Assembly: GCA_001314845.1 (NCBI GenBank)
Contig: LJZQ01000017.1
Coordinates: 1 to 64,000, forward strand
Direction of reading: 5' to 3'
Source: Marinobacter excellens HL-55
GTDB taxonomy: Bacteria > Pseudomonadota > Gammaproteobacteria > Pseudomonadales > Oleiphilaceae
DNA: 64,000 nucleotides
Both the position numbers and the translations under genes were made by a program. How positions within the stretch are numbered: position 1 is the first letter of the stretch; every line of letters starts with the position of its first letter. Under the pieces are notes generated by a model. The model searched no databases and was not told the DNA's origin. It was given only the letters and a program-made list of their open reading frames with translations. Positions 8,697-16,979 of the stretch are shown here, piece by piece.

Positions 8697-9950
8697 ATGG
8701 GCGGCCAGGAAAGCCTGCCGCTGCGTCGTCTGAAAGATTTCCAGCCTTTGGGCCGGTTAACGGACGACCAGCTTGTTTTACTTGCCAGCCGGGCCGAGCG
8801 CAGGACCCATGGTCCGGGGCAGCGGGTTATGGAGCGGGGTGTACGCGATGGCTTGGACTATTTTCTGATATCGGGAAAAGTTGAGCTCGAATCTCTGGAT
8901 GGGCGCAAAACTGTCGTTGAGGCAGAAACAGAGAAATCGCTTAATCCCATTGCCCGTCTGCAGCCCCGGATGTATGACGTTATCGCGGTAAAACCCTGCG
9001 AATTCCTGGTCGTTGAACAGGAAATTCTCAATCAGATGCTCCGCTCAGCCCCGATCACTCAGGTGGAAATGGACTCTGGTGATGGCGGAGCGGATGAGAG
9101 TGAAGAACACCACTTGCTGATGGAGTTTTACGCAGAACTTCGCTCTAACCAGGTCAAATTGCCCAGCGTTCCCGACGTTGCCTGGAAGGTCCGCCGGGTG
9201 GTCGACAAAGAAGACTCTTCAGCCCACGAGGTGGCCAGTGCCGTTTCGGCCGACCCCGCCATGGCGGCCAAGCTGGTTCGATCGTGCAATAGTCCGTTGT
9301 ACCGGGGTTTCAGTGATGTCCGTAATGTGCGTGAAGCGGTCGTTCGCCTCGGTATGCGAACGACTCGTCAGCTGGTGACCGTATTTGCCATGCGTGAAGT
9401 GTTCAAGACCCGGCGAACCGCTCTGCAGACAGAAATGGAGCGGCTCTGGCGCCATTCCCGAGAAGTGGCTGCGCTCTGCTGGGTGCTGGCGGACCATGCC
9501 ACCCGGATTGATCCGGAGGAAGCTCTGCTGGCTGGGTTGTTGCATGATATCGGGATTGTGCCGGTGTTGGTGCAGGCGGAGCACCACGTCAATCTATTTG
9601 CGGATGAGAAAAACCTGCACCACGCCATGGCGGAGTTGCGGGCCGATGTCGGGTGCGCGGTGCTCGAAAACTGGGAGTTCCCGAAGACATTTATCCAGGC
9701 TGCCCGGCATGCGGAAGACTGGCACTATGAGTGCAGGGATTCGGTGCCTCAATTGGTGGACGTTGTAATCGTGGCGCAGTTGCATTCCATGATCGGCTCC
9801 CGTCAGAATGCCGGCCTGCCAGCCTTTGACCAGGTTCCAGCCTGGCGTCGGTTGGGCGAACTGGACCTGAATGCTTCCCGTAGCCTTGAACTGCTGAGTG
9901 AGGCTAGGGGCCGGGTGGACGAAGTTCAGAAACTTCTGTCGATCCGATAA
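8697..9950 (+). CDS. Cyclic-nucleotide-binding-like plus HDOD domain protein
   Basis: A 417-residue cytosolic signalling protein. Residues about 10-115 read as a cNMP-binding (Crp-like) barrel, with a flexible linker near 125-140. An HDOD domain follows (about 145-345): LPSVPDVAWKVRRVV, ADPAMAAKLVRSCNS, FSDVRNVREAVVRLGM and the HD-like LLAGLLHDIGIVPVL. HDOD domains lack the full metal site of HD-GYP enzymes and act as signalling scaffolds, often near c-di-GMP proteins. AGGGGAG at 8683-8689 fits the ATG at 8697 better than the TTG two codons earlier. Confidence 0.85.
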   Translation: MGGQESLPLRRLKDFQPLGRLTDDQLVLLASRAERRTHGPGQRVMERGVRDGLDYFLISGKVELESLDGRKTVVEAETEKSLNPIARLQPRMYDVIAVKPCEFLVVEQEILNQMLRSAPITQVEMDSGDGGADESEEHHLLMEFYAELRSNQVKLPSVPDVAWKVRRVVDKEDSSAHEVASAVSADPAMAAKLVRSCNSPLYRGFSDVRNVREAVVRLGMRTTRQLVTVFAMREVFKTRRTALQTEMERLWRHSREVAALCWVLADHATRIDPEEALLAGLLHDIGIVPVLVQAEHHVNLFADEKNLHHAMAELRADVGCAVLENWEFPKTFIQAARHAEDWHYECRDSVPQLVDVVIVAQLHSMIGSRQNAGLPAFDQVPAWRRLGELDLNASRSLELLSEARGRVDEVQKLLSIR

Positions 9951-9980
9951 TGCATACCTGCTGCCGGAGTCTGCTCCCTT

Positions 9981-10574
9981 GTGAATGACACAATTATGAA
10001 TGTTCCCCTGTTCCCGCTGAATTCCATTGTGCTGCCCGGAGGGCGTATCCCTCTCCAGCTTTTTGAACCTCGCTACATCGATATGCTGTCCCGCTGCATG
10101 AGGGAAGATCGTGGCTTTGTCGTTGTATTGCTGCGAGATGGCGCAGAAACCGCTAGTGAGGCGGCGTTCTACGACGTGGGTACTTACGTCCGGATTATTG
10201 ATTTTCAGCAACTGGACAACGGCTTGCTGGGCATCACGGTTGAAGGCGAGCGGAAGGTGTCCGTGGTGCGCAGTTGGCAGCAGGACGACGGCCTGAACCT
10301 GGGTGATGTTGAGTGCCTGATTGCTGAGGCGGAAAGCCCGGTGCCCGAGCGCTACCACGAATTACCCTCGGTGCTGCGCGCTTTGTTCCGGCACCCGGTG
10401 GTGGGCGACCTGGGAATGGAAGTGGATTATGAAGACGCCCGTGACGTTGGCTGGCGGCTGACTGAACTGCTGCCACTGGACAAGCAGGAAAAACAGAGGT
10501 TGGCTGAATTGCAGGATCCACTGGAGCGCCTGGACCGGCTTTTGGAGCTGCTTGAGGCGCTTGAACAGAACTAG
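9981..10574 (+). CDS. LON substrate-binding (PUA-like) domain protein
   Basis: A 197-residue protein made of the N-terminal domain of Lon protease only. It has VPLFPLNSIVLPGGRIPLQLFE at the start (quoted in part), YIDMLSRCM, and a C-terminal helical part with WRLTELLPLDKQEKQRLAEL. There is no AAA+ or protease domain, so it is a stand-alone LON-like protein of unknown partner. The GTG at 9981 has GGAG 11 bases upstream; ATG at 9996 is the alternative and lacks a visible site. The gene follows the HDOD gene by 30 bases, possibly in one transcript. Its 3' end overlaps the convergent DedA-PAP2 gene by 4 bases. Confidence 0.85.
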   Translation: MNDTIMNVPLFPLNSIVLPGGRIPLQLFEPRYIDMLSRCMREDRGFVVVLLRDGAETASEAAFYDVGTYVRIIDFQQLDNGLLGITVEGERKVSVVRSWQQDDGLNLGDVECLIAEAESPVPERYHELPSVLRALFRHPVVGDLGMEVDYEDARDVGWRLTELLPLDKQEKQRLAELQDPLERLDRLLELLEALEQN

Positions 10575-12022
10575 GGCAAAGGGGCGTAGGTAATGCTGGC
10601 AAGCGGCCATTCGATGACCAGATAAGCCATCATAAACACTGCCCAGAGCGACACGGCAAGCCAGCTAACGATGTCTGGCCAGATTGGCACGCGATCATAG
10701 CGGCTGTAGCTGGCCCGGATCGCGCCAGTGATGGCCAGCCCCAGCAGCAGCCCGCCAAACACATCGGTAAACCAATGCACGCCGAGATAAAGCCGGCTGA
10801 TGGCAATGGGTACCAGAGGCAGTGAAAGTAAAACGTACGTTTGCCAGCGTTGCCTCTTGCGACTCTCTCCGGCAATAAAACTGGCGGCCATGGTGACCAG
10901 TACTGTTGCTCCCGCTGTGTGACCGCTGGGATAGGCGCCGGACGCCGGTGGGCTGAACACCAGGTCTGGTCGATCAATGCCAATCCCGGCTTTCAGCAGC
11001 CAGACGCTGACCACCGTCAGTATCGCGGCTGCAATAACATGCAGCGCGGCCGCATAGTAACCTCTGAAACCCAGTACCAAAGTAGCCAGAACTGCAGCAC
11101 AAAGCAGCACCGGTGGGTCACCCAGAAGGGTGGCTGCGGTGGCAGGAATATCCAGCAGGGGTTGTCTCAGTGCAGAAAACCACGCCAGGACGGCCCCGTT
11201 GAACTCGTCAATCCGGCGGCTGTAGTTGACCAGTTGAGCCAGAATCAGAAACAGGGCCATTGCCGCGGCTGTCAGGACTATGGATGGCAGCGGGAACTCG
11301 CCTTTGCGGGTAGGGCGCTCATTCGTGTACAGCCGCCAGAAACGGTGGGTGGTGTCGTATCGGGCCATCCGGGACTCCAGCCAGCGATACGGCCGGCTAC
11401 CCTCTCCGACACCCAGGCGGAATTGCAGAACCACCACATACAGCACAACCAGAACCGCGGCACTGATGCCGACCACCGGGTAAAAGTGGGGTGGGGGCTT
11501 GATTTCGCTGGCGATGGCGCTGCCCACCGCATAACCCGGCAAGACATAGACCGCGGCCCAACCCACCGCTGAAATCAGATTAAAAGAAAGGAAGCGCCGC
11601 CAGGACATGTGCAGCGCTCCGGCAACCAGTGGAATGATGGGCCGAATCGGGCCTATAAAACGCCCTGCAATGACACTTTTGCCGCCGTGCTTGTTAAAAA
11701 ATGCCTCGCCTCTGGTGATCAGGCCGGGATACCGGCTGAAGGGCCAGACTGAATCCAGACGCCCCTTGAAAAAACGGCCCAGGGCAAAACTGACTACATC
11801 GCCGATAACAGCGCCCAGGCCAGCCCACATCAACGCCTCCGATACGGGCATCCCGGATTTGCCGGCAAGCACAGCGAAGCCAAACAGCATGGCAACGCCG
11901 GGAACGATAAGCCCGGCAACGGCCAGCGATTCCGCCATGGCGGTTGCAAACAGGGCCAGAATCAGCCAGCCCGGATTGTCACCCACCCAGATTGCTGTAT
12001 CGGCCAGCCAGGTTTCACTCAT
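10571..12022 (-). CDS. DedA (VTT) domain fused to PAP2 phosphatase
   Basis: Integral membrane fusion of about 483 residues. The N-terminal 200 residues are a DedA/VTT domain (lipid scramblase-like), with FGFAVLAGKSGM, ALGRFFKGRL and the signature GRFIGPIRPIIPLVAGALHM. The C-terminal half is a PAP2 phosphatase with KAGIGIDRPD (motif 1, KxxxxxxRP), PSGHTAGA (motif 2, PSGH) and SRLYLGVHWFTDV (motif 3, SRxxxxxHxxxD). All three catalytic motifs are complete, so it should dephosphorylate a lipid phosphate or pyrophosphate such as undecaprenyl-PP or phosphatidic acid. The start ATG overlaps the upstream GGDEF gene's stop (ATGA), implying coupling. Confidence 0.92.
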   Translation of the reverse strand: MSETWLADTAIWVGDNPGWLILALFATAMAESLAVAGLIVPGVAMLFGFAVLAGKSGMPVSEALMWAGLGAVIGDVVSFALGRFFKGRLDSVWPFSRYPGLITRGEAFFNKHGGKSVIAGRFIGPIRPIIPLVAGALHMSWRRFLSFNLISAVGWAAVYVLPGYAVGSAIASEIKPPPHFYPVVGISAAVLVVLYVVVLQFRLGVGEGSRPYRWLESRMARYDTTHRFWRLYTNERPTRKGEFPLPSIVLTAAAMALFLILAQLVNYSRRIDEFNGAVLAWFSALRQPLLDIPATAATLLGDPPVLLCAAVLATLVLGFRGYYAAALHVIAAAILTVVSVWLLKAGIGIDRPDLVFSPPASGAYPSGHTAGATVLVTMAASFIAGESRKRQRWQTYVLLSLPLVPIAISRLYLGVHWFTDVFGGLLLGLAITGAIRASYSRYDRVPIWPDIVSWLAVSLWAVFMMAYLVIEWPLASITYAPLP

Positions 12023-13017
12023 GCCTCGACAGACTCTCCGGGGCTGAACCACGCTGAATCCATGCCACGTTTACGAGCTTCGTGTATGGCTTGGTGAGCC
12101 CGGTTGCGCAATAAGCTGGTATTGGTATCGCCGTTGCCCCGGGTGGTGCAACCCAGGCTGACCGAGGTCCTGCCGATGCCAGGCCATTCGTGCTCACCAA
12201 TGGTCCTGCGGATTCTTTCGGCAATCACCCGCACACCTTCCTCGGGTGTGTAGGGCAAAATCAGAAAGAATTCTGAGTCATTTAGCGTGTACAGAGTGTC
12301 TCCAGCGCGGATCACCCCGAACAGATGCTCGGTGACTGCTTTGAACAAACGTTGTAAGCCTACTTTACCGTGCAAGTCCCTAACCTCATCTGCGTAGTCC
12401 AAGCTGAGATTGATCACCGACAACGGGTGGCCGGTTGCAATCGCACGGCTGATTTCCTTTTGCAGGGTTTCGTCCAGAAAGCGTGAATTGTGAGCGCCGG
12501 TTACCGGATCCGTAATCGCAAGGTCTTCCGCTGACTGGGCGATATGGTCGTAGTGCCAGGTATAAAGCGCTGCCACAACCAACAACAGAATCAGCCCGGT
12601 GGAGGTGATCAAGGCGTCTGCGCCCGGATTGATGAACCAGATATTGCTGATCACCGGCATCAGCAAAAGAGCTGAGAGACTAAGCCCTCGGCGCAATGGA
12701 AGAATCAGCAGATTGAGAACAATCAGCGGCATTGCCCAATGAGTCACGCCAGGGCTGTCAAGAACCAGTATGGCGGCGACCAGACCACTGTTCAGGCCGG
12801 TCAGGATGAGAAGGTGGCCGGGGGCTGATAGCTGTTGGCGCCGACTCGCCAGTGTGTAGATGAAACCGGCAATCAGCAGTCCGGTCATGGCTAGAGCCAG
12901 GTAGAACAGCTCGTAAAAACCATAGCGCAGATTCTGTAGGGCCAGGGTAAAAATGAACAGCGCAGTCAGGCCATAGCCAAAACTGTGGGTCCAGGTTCTC
13001 AAGCGGGTTTCCGTCAT
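12019..13017 (-). CDS. Membrane protein with a degenerate GGDEF domain
   Basis: A 332-residue protein. About six membrane segments fill residues 10-165, followed by a GGDEF-fold domain opening ITDPVTGAHNSRFLDETL. The signature loop that should be GGDEF reads LNDSEF, so the active-site glycines and first acid are lost and catalysis is not expected. The rest of the fold remains (VSLGCTTRG, RAHQAIHEARKRGMD). It may bind c-di-GMP or GTP, or act as a scaffold. It starts on an ATGA overlap with its upstream paralogue and ends on an ATGA overlap with the DedA-PAP2 gene, so the three are probably co-translated. Confidence 0.85.
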   Translation of the reverse strand: MTETRLRTWTHSFGYGLTALFIFTLALQNLRYGFYELFYLALAMTGLLIAGFIYTLASRRQQLSAPGHLLILTGLNSGLVAAILVLDSPGVTHWAMPLIVLNLLILPLRRGLSLSALLLMPVISNIWFINPGADALITSTGLILLLVVAALYTWHYDHIAQSAEDLAITDPVTGAHNSRFLDETLQKEISRAIATGHPLSVINLSLDYADEVRDLHGKVGLQRLFKAVTEHLFGVIRAGDTLYTLNDSEFFLILPYTPEEGVRVIAERIRRTIGEHEWPGIGRTSVSLGCTTRGNGDTNTSLLRNRAHQAIHEARKRGMDSAWFSPGESVEA

Positions 13018-14030
13018 AGCGCCTTGTCCTGTCGGGCCGTGAGATTGTGCACGTCCGAATGCACCCAGTTACTGTAGGCCTGAGTTCGGTTGCCGCCCTG
13101 TTGCTGAGCGCGCGTGAGCGCATTGGCCGCGCTTTGCTGCAGGCTGTCGGCATCGTCTCCGATGTTCAGGCCGGAGATGCCGGTGCTTACGGTCAGCTTC
13201 ATGCCGTGCGACGCCAGCAATTTGCATAGGCCGATACGTATTTTTTCGGCGCGGGTAGCCGTGCCTGCGGTGTTGATGCCGGGAAGAATCACGAGGAACT
13301 GAAGATCAGCGACCCGGTAATAGGTGTCGAAATCCCGAAGCTGTGAATGCAGGTAACGACCAATTCTCGGTAAAATGGCACGAATGTCTTCATCCGGGTC
13401 GTTATCGCTGAGATGGGTGTCCAGGCCAATCATCATGACGGACATGTCGGTGCCTTCACGCTCGCTGCGCTGAATTTCCTTGTGCAGGTCGGCAGACAGG
13501 TATTCCCTGCTCGCTGCCTGGGTGAGCTCATCAGTTCGGCGCAACGGTGCCAGTTGCCTGGTCTTGTATTCACGAAGAAAGATAAGCAGGGCTGAGAGCA
13601 GAGTGGTCAGCACAAAGGCGCTGATCATCTGGTGCCGATCCGGCAAGGAGACAGCCCACTGGGTGCTGATCAGAATGGCGAACGTTAACAGTGCCGTAAT
13701 CAGTGCCGCCAGAGGGCTGGCCAGTAACGCAAAGGTAACGAGCGGTAGGGCGTAGAGCCAGTGACTGAGGGCCCAGGGGCCGGTCCAGAGCGCGCCCAGA
13801 AGCGCTAATGCCAGAACTATAAAGCAAGCCATTCTGAGGTGGCGCCAGGGTAATGGCTGAGGATTGCTGGTGCGGGCGTTGATGGTCAGGCTGATGAATG
13901 CGGCAGCTGCTGCGCTTGCGGCAGCCAAAGGTTCGCCCAAGGTTGCACAGAGCACGCTGGTGATTGCCAGAATGATAAAGCCCACTCGCGAGAGTCTGCC
14001 TGGCAGGAATTTTTCAGCCGACTGAGGCAT
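13014..14030 (-). CDS. Membrane protein with a second degenerate GGDEF domain
   Basis: A 338-residue paralogue of its downstream neighbour. Several hydrophobic helices occupy residues 10-145, then a GGDEF-fold domain opens RRTDELTQAASREYLSADL. The signature position reads VADLQF rather than GGDEF, and VSTGISGLNIGDD and ALTRAQQQGGNR mark the end of the fold. Catalysis is not expected. The start was moved nine codons in to the Met of MPQSAEK because AAGGA lies about 7 bases before it, while the longer form has no ribosome site. It is first in a three-gene overlapping unit and divergent from proA. Confidence 0.83.
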   Translation of the reverse strand: MPQSAEKFLPGRLSRVGFIILAITSVLCATLGEPLAAASAAAAAFISLTINARTSNPQPLPWRHLRMACFIVLALALLGALWTGPWALSHWLYALPLVTFALLASPLAALITALLTFAILISTQWAVSLPDRHQMISAFVLTTLLSALLIFLREYKTRQLAPLRRTDELTQAASREYLSADLHKEIQRSEREGTDMSVMMIGLDTHLSDNDPDEDIRAILPRIGRYLHSQLRDFDTYYRVADLQFLVILPGINTAGTATRAEKIRIGLCKLLASHGMKLTVSTGISGLNIGDDADSLQQSAANALTRAQQQGGNRTQAYSNWVHSDVHNLTARQDKAL

Positions 14031-14074
14031 TTTTCTGTCCTTTGCTGTCGCATCCATTTAAGTCTGTGCAGCGC

Positions 14075-14080
14075 TATAAT
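14075..14080 (+). promoter_or_regulatory. -10 box (TATAAT) upstream of proA
   Basis: A perfect TATAAT lies 85 bases before the proA start in the divergent region. The -35 at 16-18 bases is poor, so activation or an extended interaction may be needed. Confidence 0.45.
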
Positions 14081-14165
14081 AGTCGTTTGGGATGCGGACT
14101 TGAAACGGGAAAGGTAAAGTATCTGCCTCGTTACGGAATCAGCTTGCAACTAATAAGGTACTCCA

Positions 14166-15422
14166 ATGGATGTAGCAGCCTACATGGCAGAGCTTGGTCG
14201 GCAGGCAAGGGCCGCGGCCAGGGACGTTGCCCGGTCAACCACCGCGGTTCGTAATCAGGCTCTGCTGGCGACAGCCAGCGCTCTGGATGCGGCCCGCCAG
14301 GAGTTGGCTCTGGCCAATCAGAAGGATCTGGATAAGGGGCGTGAAAACGGCCTTGACGAGGCCATGCTGGACCGCCTGGAGCTCAACAAAGCGCGCATTG
14401 ATACCATGATCGAGGGTTTACGGCAGGTGGCTGGCCTGCCGGATCCGATCGGGGTAATTACCGACATGACTTATCGCCCTTCCGGCATCCAGGTAGGCAA
14501 GATGCGGGTGCCACTTGGGGTCATTGGCATTATCTACGAATCGCGTCCCAACGTGACCGTTGAGGCGGCTAGCCTGTGCCTGAAGTCTGGCAATGCCACC
14601 ATTTTACGCGGTGGCTCCGAGGCCATTCACTCGAATCAGGCCATCGCGGCTTGCCTGGCTTCCGGGCTGGCTTCCGTCGATTTGCCGGAGGCCGCGGTGC
14701 AGGTTGTAAAAACCACCGATCGGGCGGCGGTTGGCGAGCTGATCACTATGCCAGAGTATGTCGATGTGATTGTGCCTCGGGGTGGTAAGGGGCTGATCGA
14801 ACGGATCAGCCGCGATGCCAGGGTGCCGGTCATCAAGCATCTGGATGGCGTGTGCCATGTGTATATCGACAGCCACGCTGATCCGGAAAAGGCCTTGAAA
14901 GTTGCTGTCAACGCCAAGACCCATCGCTACGGCACCTGCAATACCATGGAGACTCTGTTGGTAGATCAGGAAATTGCCGAAGACATGTTGCTATTGCTGG
15001 CGGCGGAGTTTGTTGCCAAAGGTGTTGAGCTACGGGGCTGTGAGCGCACCTGTCAGGTTTTGAGCGGCATCGTGCCCGCCACCGAAGAGGACTGGCACGC
15101 CGAGTACCTTGCGCCGATATTGGCAGTGCGGGTTGTCGATGGCCTGGACGGAGCGATTGATCACATCAACCACTATAGTTCGCAGCACACTGACAGCATC
15201 ATCACGGAAAACTACACCCGGGCCCGCCGTTTTCTGACTGAGGTGGATTCGAGTTCCGTGATGGTGAACGCCTCTACCCGGTTTGCCGATGGCTTCGAGT
15301 ACGGCTTGGGTGCCGAAATCGGCATTTCCACCGATAAGATACACGCCCGCGGGCCGGTGGGCCTGGAAGGTTTAACGTCACAGAAATACGTGGTCTTTGG
15401 CGACGGCCACGTGCGGGCCTGA
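14166..15422 (+). CDS. proA: Gamma-glutamyl phosphate reductase
   Basis: NADPH-dependent cytosolic enzyme that reduces glutamyl-5-phosphate to the semialdehyde in proline synthesis. The 418-residue length is normal. It has the aldehyde-dehydrogenase-like fold: [34 protein letters not shown] and VPRGGKGLI, with the catalytic Cys near residue 258 in [11 protein letters not shown] and [14 protein letters not shown] at the end. It begins the cell-wall and ribosome-maturation cluster and is followed by nadD after only 4 bases. proB is not adjacent. Confidence 0.97.
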   Translation: MDVAAYMAELGRQARAAARDVARSTTAVRNQALLATASALDAARQELALANQKDLDKGRENGLDEAMLDRLELNKARIDTMIEGLRQVAGLPDPIGVITDMTYRPSGIQVGKMRVPLGVIGIIYESRPNVTVEAASLCLKSGNATILRGGSEAIHSNQAIAACLASGLASVDLPEAAVQVVKTTDRAAVGELITMPEYVDVIVPRGGKGLIERISRDARVPVIKHLDGVCHVYIDSHADPEKALKVAVNAKTHRYGTCNTMETLLVDQEIAEDMLLLLAAEFVAKGVELRGCERTCQVLSGIVPATEEDWHAEYLAPILAVRVVDGLDGAIDHINHYSSQHTDSIITENYTRARRFLTEVDSSSVMVNASTRFADGFEYGLGAEIGISTDKIHARGPVGLEGLTSQKYVVFGDGHVRA

Positions 15423-15426
15423 CATC

Positions 15427-16077
15427 ATGCATGTGATATATGGCGGCACCTTTGACCCGATCCACCACGGCCATCTTCGCCTTGCGCTGGAGATTTCCGA
15501 CGCGCTCTCGGTGGACCAGGTTCACCTTGTGCCGTGCCATATTCCACCCCACCGGGGCAGCACTGGCGCGACGTCTGAGCAGCGGTTGGAGTTGATACGC
15601 CTGGCGATAGGCGGCGAGAGTCGATTGTGTGTGGATGATCGGGAGTTGCGTCGTGCTGGTGCTTCTTTTACCGCAGACACCCTTCGGCAGTTGCGCGCAG
15701 AGTCAGGGCCGGAGCAGCCGCTGGTCATGGTGGTCGGGACGGATGCGTTTGCGGCGTTCGACCGCTGGCGAGACTGGAAGGATATACCCGCACTTGCCCA
15801 TATTGTGGTGGTGCAGCGTCCGGGTGCCAATATTCCGCTGGGCAGTGAGGCCGCCCGGTTGTTGTCCGAGCGTCGGGCGACCGGCCCGGAGGCCCTGAAA
15901 ACAAGCCCTTGCGGCGCCGTTCTGCCGCTTGATCCACCCTTGCTGGATATCTCGGCGACCGGTATCCGCCATCGTATCGCTAACGGCCGCTCTCCCCGGT
16001 ATCTGACGCCCGACCTGGTGTGGCAAAGAATTCGGTCCCTTCGCCTTTATGGTGCCTGCCCCGCCGGGAACTTTTAG
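15427..16077 (+). CDS. nadD: Nicotinate-nucleotide adenylyltransferase
   Basis: Transfers AMP from ATP to nicotinate mononucleotide, making deamido-NAD. The 216-residue protein has the nucleotidyltransferase loop [13 protein letters not shown] at the N-terminus and the C-terminal ATP motif [26 protein letters not shown] is the substrate-binding segment. The start was set at the ATG four bases after the proA stop; the longer in-frame form overlaps proA and lacks family similarity at its N-terminus. Confidence 0.95.
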   Translation: MHVIYGGTFDPIHHGHLRLALEISDALSVDQVHLVPCHIPPHRGSTGATSEQRLELIRLAIGGESRLCVDDRELRRAGASFTADTLRQLRAESGPEQPLVMVVGTDAFAAFDRWRDWKDIPALAHIVVVQRPGANIPLGSEAARLLSERRATGPEALKTSPCGAVLPLDPPLLDISATGIRHRIANGRSPRYLTPDLVWQRIRSLRLYGACPAGNF

Positions 16078-16147
16078 TGATACAATCGCGTTCGAATATC
16101 ACTTATCGGGTGGCCCTTCTGGCCAAAGCCCGGATTACAGGGTAATT

Positions 16148-16498
16148 ATGCAGGCAGAACAACTGAAAGATCTGGTCGTAACCGCACTTGAAAACATCAA
16201 GGCTCAGGATGTCAGCGTGATTGATGTCCGTGATCGTACCAGCGTCACTGATTACATGGTGCTTGCATCCGGTACCTCCAGTCGACACGTTAAATCTCTG
16301 GCCGATTCGGTCGTCTCTGATGCTAAAGATCAGGGCGTAAAAGCCAATAATGTCGAAGGCGCTGGCGGTAGCGACTGGATTCTTGTTGATCTTGGCGATG
16401 TAGTAGTGCATCTGATGATGCCTGCGGCTCGTGAATTCTACGATCTGGAGCGTTTTTGGCGAGATGCTCCGGACGTGGGTGCAGCAGGTAGCGAGTAA
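16148..16498 (+). CDS. rsfS: Ribosomal silencing factor RsfS
   Basis: A 116-residue Iojap/RsfS protein that binds L14 on the 50S subunit and blocks subunit joining when nutrients are short. Typical features are [42 protein letters not shown], the Gly-rich turn [19 protein letters not shown] and the C-terminal [11 protein letters not shown] (first motif quoted in part). The start was set at MQAEQLKD, where homologues begin, not at the upstream in-frame codon inside nadD. It sits directly before rlmH, the standard gammaproteobacterial order. Confidence 0.96.
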   Translation: MQAEQLKDLVVTALENIKAQDVSVIDVRDRTSVTDYMVLASGTSSRHVKSLADSVVSDAKDQGVKANNVEGAGGSDWILVDLGDVVVHLMMPAAREFYDLERFWRDAPDVGAAGSE

Positions 16499-16500
16499 TC

Positions 16501-16971
16501 ATGAAACTGCGTCTGATCTGTGTGGGGCAAAAAATGCCCGACTGGGTCAGTGCGGGGTACAACGATTATGCTCGGCGTATGCCGCCCGAGTTGCCCCTGG
16601 AACTGACTGAAATCCCCATGGCCCACCGCGGCAAGAACCCGGATATTGCCCGGCTTATGCAGCGGGAGGGCGATGCGATTCTGTCCACGGTTGGCCAGCG
16701 TGACCGGGTAATTGCTCTGGAGGTTGGCGGCAAGCCCTGGTCTACAGAGCGACTGGCCAGTCAGCTCGAGAGCTGGCAACAGGACGGTCAGGATGTCTGC
16801 TTTCTGGTAGGCGGTCCCGATGGTCTGGCAGACGCCTGCCGGCAAAGGGCCGATCAGCAGTGGTCGCTGTCTCCTCTTACTCTGCCTCATCCTCTGGTGC
16901 GTATTGTTCTTTCTGAACAGCTTTATCGTGCCTGGTCCATCACCCGAAACCACCCCTACCACCGGGCCTAG
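16501..16971 (+). CDS. rlmH: 23S rRNA pseudouridine-1915 N3-methyltransferase
   Basis: SPOUT-family methyltransferase that modifies pseudouridine 1915 of 23S rRNA in assembled 70S ribosomes. The 156-residue length is exact for the family. It shows [16 protein letters not shown] at the N-terminus and the trefoil-knot SAM site [11 protein letters not shown], followed by [23 protein letters not shown] (quoted in part) with the final HPYHR. It starts 2 bases after rsfS and is followed within 9 bases by mrdA. Confidence 0.97.
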   Translation: MKLRLICVGQKMPDWVSAGYNDYARRMPPELPLELTEIPMAHRGKNPDIARLMQREGDAILSTVGQRDRVIALEVGGKPWSTERLASQLESWQQDGQDVCFLVGGPDGLADACRQRADQQWSLSPLTLPHPLVRIVLSEQLYRAWSITRNHPYHRA

Positions 16972-16979
16972 GAGTTTTT

